From: Toxonevra muliebris
Lineage: Eukaryota; Arthropoda; Insecta; Diptera; Pallopteridae
Assembly (NCBI GenBank): GCA_963691655.1
Contig: OY829329.1
Span: 51,375,279-51,439,278, forward strand
Direction of reading: 5' to 3'
DNA length: 64,000 nucleotides
Part shown: in pieces, positions 56,531 to 64,000 of the stretch
Layout of the letters: each line of letters opens with the position of its first letter
Position numbering within the stretch: position 1 is the first letter of the stretch
Position numbers and translations under genes: made by a program
The notes under the pieces: generated by a model
Told to the model about the DNA's origin: nothing
Databases searched by the model: none
The model's input: the letters and a program-made list of their open reading frames with translations, nothing else

Positions 56531-56908
56531 CCCGCTAGATTGATTCTAACATCATCGAAAACATTTTGAATCTGCAAACAAATAAGAATCAATAATCTAA
56601 CTTTTTTACTATTTCTAAAGTTATCAAACATTAGGCATTAATTACTAACTAAACCTTGCCAATTTGGCGCGATGATATGCCGCAGAGATCCTCCGGAAAA
56701 CTAACATCAATTGCTCCATAAAATTTTAGCCATATTTTTGGGTGTTCACAGCCCCTTTAATATAGCATAAGGGACTCCGGATATAGTAGGAAAAATCCAT
56801 TCAAGCCATTGTGGGAATTTGACTTTTTTCGCTATACAGTTATCCTTGTATTGCTCTATATCTGTGCGACGCACGTACTGAAGATTAAATGCGCATAAAA
56901 AATTGAGT

Positions 56909-57083
56909 TTAATTTACCCGATCATATAACTTTCCATCCATTTCATCAACAACGACTTTTTGGCTGATCGTCTCCCATACGTCTCCCACACGTTTCTTTT
57001 TGCTTAAGTTTTCGATATTTATATTCACGTTGTAATAGCTCTTTAGCTCAGTCCTTATTGTGACTGCACTCTTGAATCGATAA
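56909..57083 (-). pseudogene. Tc1-like transposase, N-terminal part, split by the MITE
   Basis: The frame RFKSAVTIRTELKSYYNVNI (57020-57078) fits the second helix-turn-helix region of Tc1 transposases (TSxxIxxEL...NxxxS). It is open up to the MITE boundary at 57083 and rejoins in frame with KKTLNY encoded at 58455-58470 if the MITE and one TAA are ignored. Further upstream (58470-58720) a decayed N-terminus with PKATAKYKQLSRHQ and GVS-stop-SEIS resembles the first helix-turn-helix. Stops show the Tc1 copy is itself dead. Confidence 0.65.
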
Positions 57084-58454
57084 CACAGGCCGACAAAATT
57101 TTTACCCATAAGCCAGACCAGGGCCGTAGCCAGGATTTTTTTTCGGGGAGACGGTTTTCATTCGACAAAAATATTCATATAAAATTTTTATGAAACTGAT
57201 GTTTAAATACAATAAATTGAATACGATGATGCATTTGATGGACCCTATCAGACTAGGGAGAAAAGTGGATAAATGTCTTAAAGCTTTAGGAAAAATTTTG
57301 TTTCCGAATTTTCTTAATTTTAACTTAAAAAAAAATAGCCGAAAATGACAAAAAAAAAATTCACAAAATAATCAATTTAAATTTTTTCAAATAAATATTA
57401 TTCAATGTGGATTCCAATACATTTTTTATCGTGAAAGACATAATTTCGATAGCTCATTGACTTGGCATTACTGATAATGAACTTAACCTCAAAAAAATGA
57501 TCAAAAATGCCAAAAATAGTTAAAGACTATTTTTTTTCAAATGATTATCAGTGGGAATTTGGGCCATTATCAATGATGAGGAGCCAGGATGAGGTTTGTC
57601 ATGTATTCCCTAAATTCGTGCAGTCACAGCATTGAAATCTTCCTGGTCGGGTGCTCTGAGCAATAATGGGTTAAAGGATTAATTAAATTTTAAGATTAAG
57701 AACTTTGAAGCTTATTCAATAACACTGTCCTGCATGGGTTTGGTGAATTGTTCCTAGTGTTTGCGCCATTACGTCACGTTTTAGAAAAATGGGGTTGAAA
57801 CCCCTGAAAATATCGTTTTTGGCCATGTAGCACAACTTCGTACGATTTCAGTTCAAATTTATTTTTAAAATTTTTTCTTTTATTTGACTTTTTAGAAAGA
57901 AACCGATTAAAAAATATTTAAAAATCATTCAATAGATTTTATTTTGACTTTTTTTTCATCCACTGGCAATCAATATCAAAAATTAGGAAAAAGTTTTCAC
58001 ATTTCGGGGGGTGTCAGAACCCCCAAAATCTCCCCCCTAAATACGGCCTTGAACCAGACTATACTTATCCAAAAGATTTTGACGCGCTGAATTCGAATCT
58101 GGCCTCAAAATTGCTCTATCACCCTCCTAACCTTGAAGTGCAAAAATACCATTTTTGCTCATTTTTAAGGTTATATAGCTCAGCCGATCCTATTTTCTTT
58201 CAAAAATTATTGATAGCATCTTAAAGTACTAGTCTTCCTCTTCAAAATTACGTTGAGTTTGCTTAAATATCTTTTTTTTCACTGAGATATCGCATTTTGA
58301 AATTTTCATGTACGTGGATTTTTCTACGTTTGAGAATTCATACACATTATACAGTCTATTGATCTCGTTGCAAGTAGATAGTGCTTCAAAATCCTTCGGA
58401 AAAGTATAGTCTGGTTTCTGGGTAAGAGCGTTCGTCAAATTTTGTCGGCCTGTG
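57084..58454 (+). mobile_element. CACAG-ended MITE (copy 1), inserted in the Tc1 element
   Basis: The left end CACAGGCCGACAAAATTT is inverted at the right (AAATTTTGTCGGCCTGTG), 18 of 18, with TAA on both sides (57081-57083, 58455-58457). The arms continue with imperfect pairing through ACCAGACTATACTT and GACGCGCT. Net length without the hAT insertion is about 430 bp. TAA duplications suggest PIF/Harbinger or CACTA-like enzymes. A second, end-decayed copy lies at 60139-61440. Confidence 0.85.
57119..58051 (+). mobile_element. hAT family element (GGCCGTAGCC), copy 2, 933 bp
   Basis: CAGGGCCGTAGCCAGGATTT at the left, CCCCCTAAATACGGCCTTG at the right, flanked by AGCCAGAC (57111-57118) and AACCAGAC (58052-58059), 7 of 8. 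It is nested in the left arm of the CACAG MITE. It lacks a central segment that copies 1 and 3 keep, but retains the block around GATGCATTTGATGGACCCTA that copy 3 lost. Confidence 0.88.
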
Positions 58455-58873
58455 TAATTTAAGGTTTTCTTTCAGCTTATGCCATTTTCTTTCGTATTTG
58501 TCTTCCATAGTCTTCTTGATCCTTTTGTCCTTTCAAGCGGGGTACAAATTGCCTTTTTACTGGATCAGTTTAACAGCAGTCGAATGTAAACATCAGATTT
58601 CGTCAGATATTTCACTTTATGACACTCCTTGATACCTAAGAACAAAAATTTAGACGTTTTGGTGGCGCGACAACTGTTTATACTTTGCAGTTGCTTTTGG
58701 CACTTTTTAAAAAATTTTCTTTTAACCAAACAAGCGCAATAAAAAATGGTGCATTCCGCTTAAACACATTCTTAAAACATAAACAAAGGAAGGGAAATTT
58801 GGGCTAAGTTAGGAAATATTATCGAAATCGCAAGCAGTATTTGCAAGTGGAGCTGTTTTTGAGACCGCCAGTG

Positions 58874-60138
58874 TATTTCTTTCATACACTTTTCATTACC
58901 ACAAATTACTAACTTCCTTCAACACACCAGCACCACTACCCAGTACTACACTCCCTTAACGTACGTAACAAAGTTACAGCAATGTCAAATGGGGTTGTGT
59001 GCATATATTTCATTACGTACTACTTTGTCTGTTTGTGTGCGTGTGAAAAAAAAAACAAAAAACAAAGAAGCAGAAGAAAGCGTGAAGAGTATGAAATAAC
59101 AGCTTAACAGTTTCTCAAAGTAATTGCTATATTTTCCGCGCAATTTTCACTACTCGTCTGCCACATAAAATGCAAAAAACTAAATAATATTTTTATTTTC
59201 TGTCCTTTTACTAAATTAAGAAAATAACATGCCAAATGGTAAAATAAATGTCAAATAAAAAAATGTAAATGAAAATGTTTATAATTTAATGAAAAATGAA
59301 AAAGGTTCATTCATAAGAATACCATCAAAAGTAGCAACGCTTGACATTTTTCTTTTAACGCTATTTGCATTTCGTGTAAATGTTCAATGACTCTCGTCCT
59401 CTCTTTGGTGAATGTGTGTTTAAGTGTTTGTGTGTGTTAGTAATCCACGTAATTTTCCTGCGTTTTTTTTTTTTAAATTATTTTTCTTCTGTATTTTTTT
59501 GCACATGCAATTTTTATTAACAACCATCAAGTGGTTTTCTCTTTATTTTTTATAGGAATCGCGTGCCACTCCTTTTTCCCCTTTCTATATATACGACAAC
59601 AAGTATTTATGCGAATTCATGTACATTTATCATAAAAATTTTATAACTAAGTATAAGGTTATTAAATTCAAAAAGGAATTTATTTTTGGTCAAACTGTAA
59701 TTTGCAAAAATCTTCATATCAATTACATACTTTTTTATTCTTGGTTATGCTTTATACTTGGTTATTCAGAATGCTAACGCTAGTTTGTAATAGAAGAGAA
59801 GATGAATTAAAAATTTCCATAAAATAACTTGTTGAATATATTAAAAGAAGCATATGAAATATGAACTAGGAGGAAAAGGAACTATGTATGTACATTAACA
59901 CAAATATAATATTTGGCACATGTAGAACTACACTATAGTATTAAGAAGCCGATCTCAAATCTACAGCCTATAGATTGCGTTATGACACCGCATTCCCCTA
60001 AGATAAGATCTGGGAAAATTACAGAAAAATTTGCTTACTAATTTTATTTAATGCTAAATAATATTGAGCGAATGTATTAAAAAAAATTGTGTATTGAAGT
60101 AAATAGTTTCGATTAGAAAATGGAAGAAAGTTGAAAAT
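58874..60138. other. Interval without recognised features
   Basis: AT-rich single-copy-looking DNA between the two nests; short frames and a (GT)n-like patch near 59410-59440 only. Confidence 0.35.
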
Positions 60139-61440
60139 TCGCGAACGCTCTTACCCAGAAACCGGACTATACTTTTCCGAAGGATTTTGACGCGCTCAAA
60201 TCTGGTCTCAAAATTGCTCTATCACGTCAGGATTTCTTCCTCTTCAAAATAACGTTGAGTTTGCTCAAATATCTTTTTTTTCGCTGAAATATCGTTATTT
60301 TGAAGAGAAAAACTAGTACATTAAGATGCTATCAATAATTTTTTAAAGAAAATCGATCGGCCGTGCTACATAACCTTAAAAATGAGCAAAAATGGTATTT
60401 TTGCACTTCTAGGTTAGTAGGTGAGCAATTTTGAGGTCAGATTCGAATTCAGCGCGTCAAATTCCTTTGGATAAGTATAGTCTGGTTCAAGGCCGTAGCC
60501 AGGATTTTTTTCGGGGGGGGGGGGAGGGGGGTTCATTCGAAGAAAATTGACTTTGACTTGCCATTACTGTTGATGAGCCCAACCTTAAAACAATTAGCAA
60601 AAATACTAAAAATAGTCAGAGCCTCATTTTTTTTCAAATGATTATCAGTGGGAATTCGGGCCATGATAAGGAATCCGGATGAGGTTGGCTTATATTCCCG
60701 AAATTCGTGCAGTTACTGCATTGAAAGAAATCTTCCGAGTCGGGCTGCTCTGAGCAATAATGGGTTAACGAATTAATTACATTTTAAGATTGTTTCCTAG
60801 AACTTTGGAGCTGATCCACTACCACTGCCCTACATGGGCTTTGCGAATAAAACGGTTCCTAGTGTTTGTGAATGAATTTTTTATACTGAACACGAATCTG
60901 AGGTCAAAAATTTCCCATCACGCCACGTTTTAGAAAAAATGGGATGGAAAAGCATAAAATAGAATTTTTGGCCATTTTTAAAAATTGGAGAGCTGAACAC
61001 TGGCGTGCTACAAATTTCGAAATCCAGAAATTATAGGCTGAATCATGTCCTTCCAAATGAGGCCTAAACCCGAAACTGTAAATCAAAAACAGTTACTGAC
61101 TTAGAAAAACTATAAATGCAGAATTGCTCAGCATCATCTTCTCTTTTTGTATCCAAAGTCAAACCTCATGTCAAAGAAAACAAATCGGATCCGTTCGCAT
61201 AGTGTAACTAAGATTTCAAGTTTATTTTTTTATATTTGACTTTTTAGAAAGAAACCGATGGAAGTAAAAAATATTTAAAAACTGTTCAATAGTTTTTATT
61301 TTGACTTTTTTTCATCCACTGGCAATTAATATAAAAAAATAGAAGAAAGTTTCCACATTTCGGGGGGGGGGGGGGCGCGTCAGAACCCCCAAAACCTCCC
61401 CCTAAATACGGCCTTGGTCTGGTTTATGAGTAAAAATATT
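60139..61440 (-). mobile_element. CACAG-ended MITE, copy 2, ends decayed, carrying a hAT insertion
   Basis: GAACGCTCTTACCCAGAAAC (60140-60160) to the hAT start matches the complement of 58052-58440, including TTGACGCGCT, CAAAATTGCTC and the central GCAAAAATGGTATTTTTGCA. After the hAT element the MITE resumes as GTCTGGTTTATGAGTAAAAA. The outermost CACAGGCCGAC ends are not recognisable here, so boundaries are approximate. Confidence 0.75.
60488..61416 (+). mobile_element. hAT family element (GGCCGTAGCC), copy 3, 929 bp
   Basis: CAAGGCCGTAGCCAGGATTT at the left and CCCCTAAATACGGCCTTG at the right, with perfect 8-bp duplications GTCTGGTT (60480-60487, 61417-61424). It contains two long G runs next to the ends. 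It sits at the same MITE position as copy 2 but in the opposite orientation relative to the MITE. Confidence 0.9.
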
Positions 61441-64000
61441 TCCATGCTGAAGATCTCGAAATAAAAATTGAGGAAGAACTAGTCGCAAAGACTCCGTGCC
61501 TAAAAGTCGCAATTTTAAATTTCGGTGTTCGGTCAGAAATATTTCTGTGCTAAAGAACTCAGAAAAAGAAATTCAGAATTTGAAGATGTTGGCCACAAAT
61601 ATTTTTAGTATACTGTGTATTTTTGGTTATCTCTTCGGTTTTTGAACACACTATTGTATGCACGCCAAAACAACACTGCGCTCAGATTTCCTTCTCAGTG
61701 ACGATATTAAAGAAGCTACACATATTTGCACCTACACATGCGCAATGATTGAATGAGTTCATCTTGTATGGAAACGAGACTTATACATGTGAAACGTTCT
61801 ATGCTCTGTACTAGAGGTGATCAAGAAATTGAACCTGAGACCGTCTAAGAAACGAAGCAGAATGTGCAGCAGCGATTTGAAACAGAAAAATGTAAACAGC
61901 GGTAGGTGGCGGAACAGTCTAAAAAAAGAAACAAAATTCTGTTACAAAATCCTATATACTCTCAACTCTAGAAATTGTATAGGGTTCTCTCTATAAAAGT
62001 GTGTTGAATGAATGCATGAATGTTTTTATAGAAAAACTGTTAATATGCGTAAGTGAGACAACCTAATCCCTACTTTTCTTACATATTTATCGTTATTTTT
62101 AAAAGTGAAAACGTTTCACTTCTTTAGTGCGTAGCGGTTACTTTTTCTCTCGCAATTTTTAGTGTGGTTTGTCCATTTTTTGCCCAACACTTCGATGAAT
62201 TAACCACTTAGCCCTGCATTGAATGTACGTATGTATCACTTTTAAAAACTCAATTTATAATGTCGTTATTTCACCACATAAAAAGATGTCAGCTGAAGGC
62301 CAATTGAAGTACAACCGCTAGTATATTTGTTTTTGCAAGGAGAGAGTAAGTTTCGCCCTTTTTTTTTGTTGGTATTCTACTTGACCTTCTTTCCTATCCT
62401 AACATCTTCTTGTACTTTCCTTTTTTCTGTTTTTTGTTTTTTTTTTGCAAAAGCACACATTTGTTCTTTGGCTAATTTGATATGTTAACCTCGAAGCTGA
62501 CAACACAGACATACACACATATACACAGTAAAAGTCAATTTACACTTTTATCTCTACAATGAAAGAGAAAGAGGCAGAATATTATTTTCACTACCACCAT
62601 CATTGAATGGTCTCTGTAAGTTCAGCAACAAATCAATTGAACTATACGGTCAAATTTTTTTATGCTAAAGAAAATGGAAAATATTTAAAGGTTAATTTTA
62701 AAAAAGTGAAGTAAATTTTTAAAGTTTCTAAGTTTCTGAAAAGGAAATATTAATTTTTATTTTCTATTGTCTTAATATAAGTGACTGTCCTGTATTTCTA
62801 CTAAAAACAAAAAAATATAAAACTGAAAATAAACAATTAGCTTAGCCCATCCTCAGTTGCAGTTAACTTTTTATTATTTCACTATCCAAATAGTTGTGTA
62901 CCTACATGTGAGTTGTTGATATCCTGTGTGTCTACACAATATATTAACCAAACAAGCAATCAAACAAATAGTTAAGCTAGACTACAAGAACAACTACATG
63001 GAGGAACTATGGCAAAAGCACATACGATTATAACTACAACTGTGCAAACATACCTACATTCATAAACATACAATGAACTGAATAGGCGCGCCAAACTTTA
63101 TTACCAGTCATACTTGGTAAACTTGACTGACTGACTAGCTACTGTAAAAAAGAGGGTTGAATAAACATGTGAATGTTTGCAGCCCCTTTAAAAAAGATGG
63201 CTGTCTAGAAAATTGTTGACTCCACTATAATTAAAAGTGTGTCAATGTTTATTTCCGCAAATTAGTTTCATTAATTAAAGGATATAACAACAACATCAAC
63301 CACAAAAAAAGTAAAAGAATACGACAATGACAATGCTCTTTTTGTTGAGCGGCATTGTGCTTCAAAGTATGAGTGTGAATATGTGCGTGAAGCAACTGTG
63401 TAAAAATATGAAGAGAAAAGAAAAAGTATTGTGCTGGAATTAATAGTAATAGCAGTAAAGAAAAGAGCACCACTTTTAAACGAAGCATACTTTTGGGAGT
63501 ATAAAAAACTCATAGAGGCTTAAAAGTTCTTTTTAAAAACTTAATTTGTAAGCAGCGCACAATTGAACTAAAACATAAACGTTTATTTTATTCAACGTAT
63601 TCATATCATAAATTCTCAATTTTTTTTTTTTTTTGTACTAAGCTTTTACTTCCACACCATTGCCCTCATTTTTTGGGTTTAATTTTTTTGTTTTGTTCTG
63701 TGATTTTACTCGCTTCATTCACTAAATTGTGAAATGTCATTTTAAATTGTCAACATTTTCACTTAACTTCCAACCCATAAAATACAATAATACGCGTTGC
63801 TGCGCCTGCAACTAAAAACAGAAAAAGCAAGCAGCAGGACTCGTCGGCATAGCAAATGCAGCACAATGCATAAATCTGCTAAATGAAATAGCAACGCTGG
63901 CTTTTAGTGGCAGCGACGCCGCACCTAATTCACTGTCACACTCATACACATACACTCAAACGCCCTTACAAAACTCACAAAAAAGTAGTGTTTTTGTTTA
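61441..64000. other. Terminal interval without recognised features
   Basis: A short diverged duplication may exist at 61430-61470 and 61535-61580 (AAATATTTCCATGCTGAAGA against AAATATTTCTGTGCTAAAGA). Poly-T runs occur near 62360-62450. The last 250 bp (63790-63935) are less AT-rich and could be approaching a gene or regulatory element, but nothing specific is visible. Confidence 0.35.

Larger units (their letters stand above)
56005..58871 (-). mobile_element. Tc1-like transposon, outer shell of a three-level nest
   Basis: Inverted ends CACTGGCGGTCACAAAAAC and GTTTTTGAGACCGCCAGTG (one mismatch), TA on both sides (56003-56004, 58872-58873). Subtracting the inner insertion (57084-58454 plus one TAA) leaves about 1.49 kb, a normal Tc1 length. 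The transposase pseudogene lies on the minus strand on both sides of the insertion. Confidence 0.88.

Noticed and set aside
63249..63513. Overlapping minus-strand frames near the window end
   Set aside because: Hydrophobic low-complexity translations (FSLLLLLL, CA-rich HTHTH) of AT-rich DNA with no recognised family.
1..64000. CRISPR arrays, bacterial operons, phage or plasmid features
   Set aside because: No regularly spaced identical repeats, no ribosome-binding-site/ORF packing, and clear animal transposon families; the window is eukaryotic.
1..64000. LTR retrotransposon or endogenous virus
   Set aside because: No pair of long direct repeats with TG...CA ends, primer-binding site, protease or integrase motif was seen; all reverse transcriptase relics are of the non-LTR type.

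Overview
The window is AT-rich animal DNA, almost certainly from a higher fly (Diptera, Schizophora; a tephritid or calyptrate fits best). Grounds: A-rich, CAA-repeat leader-type sequence, CATACATATGTA-type microsatellites, dipteran-style mariner/Tc1/DD37E, piggyBac, hAT and non-LTR relics, and a tRNA-related SINE ending in TAACCTAACCT. Species cannot be fixed from sequence alone. I find no intact host protein-coding gene. The only host-gene signal is a candidate non-coding first exon (about 2731-3765) that starts at a TCAGT initiator and ends at a perfect AAG/GTAAGT donor. The rest would then be a long first intron or intergenic DNA.

Layout. 0-7.7 kb: an inverted-repeat unit holding the 3' end of a hAT element, a piggyBac-like MITE, the candidate exon, a dead RTE/CR1-like retrotransposon with perfect target duplications that itself carries a 68-bp MITE, then two inverted-repeat elements side by side. 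9.5-15.9 kb: degenerate short-period tracts, a 1-kb long-arm palindrome with a nested piggyBac-like MITE, a hAT MITE, a foldback-like element, and a dead DD37E transposon inserted in a SINE tail. 17.4-21.1 kb: a hAT MITE with a nested 662-bp MITE, a SINE tail, and a second copy of that MITE carrying a 590-bp hairpin-ended element. 23-28.8 kb: a piggyBac-like MITE, a mariner relic, a CTCGGGGG-type repeat, and hAT family copy 1. 31.8-37.5 kb: a 1.1-kb TTTCAG array, more CTCGGGGG repeats, a CACAG MITE and a 290-bp tandem duplication. 40.4-48.6 kb: a near-complete dead mariner, a non-LTR relic, a Tc1 relic, and a 2.2-kb inverted-repeat composite containing a Jockey-like fragment and a hAT MITE. 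51.9-54.4 kb: a degenerate minisatellite split by a complete SINE, a short hAT derivative, and copy 2 of the hairpin-ended element. 56-61.4 kb: a Tc1 element containing a MITE containing a hAT element, and 2 kb away a second MITE+hAT pair.

The best evidence throughout is structural: paired termini plus target-site duplications of the length expected for each superfamily (TA for Tc1/mariner, TTAA for piggyBac, 8 bp for hAT, TAA/TTA for others). The most interesting point is that the same hAT family sits at the same 8-bp site of the same MITE family twice, in opposite orientations. No transposase or reverse transcriptase here is intact, so the region is a fossil bed and not an active system.
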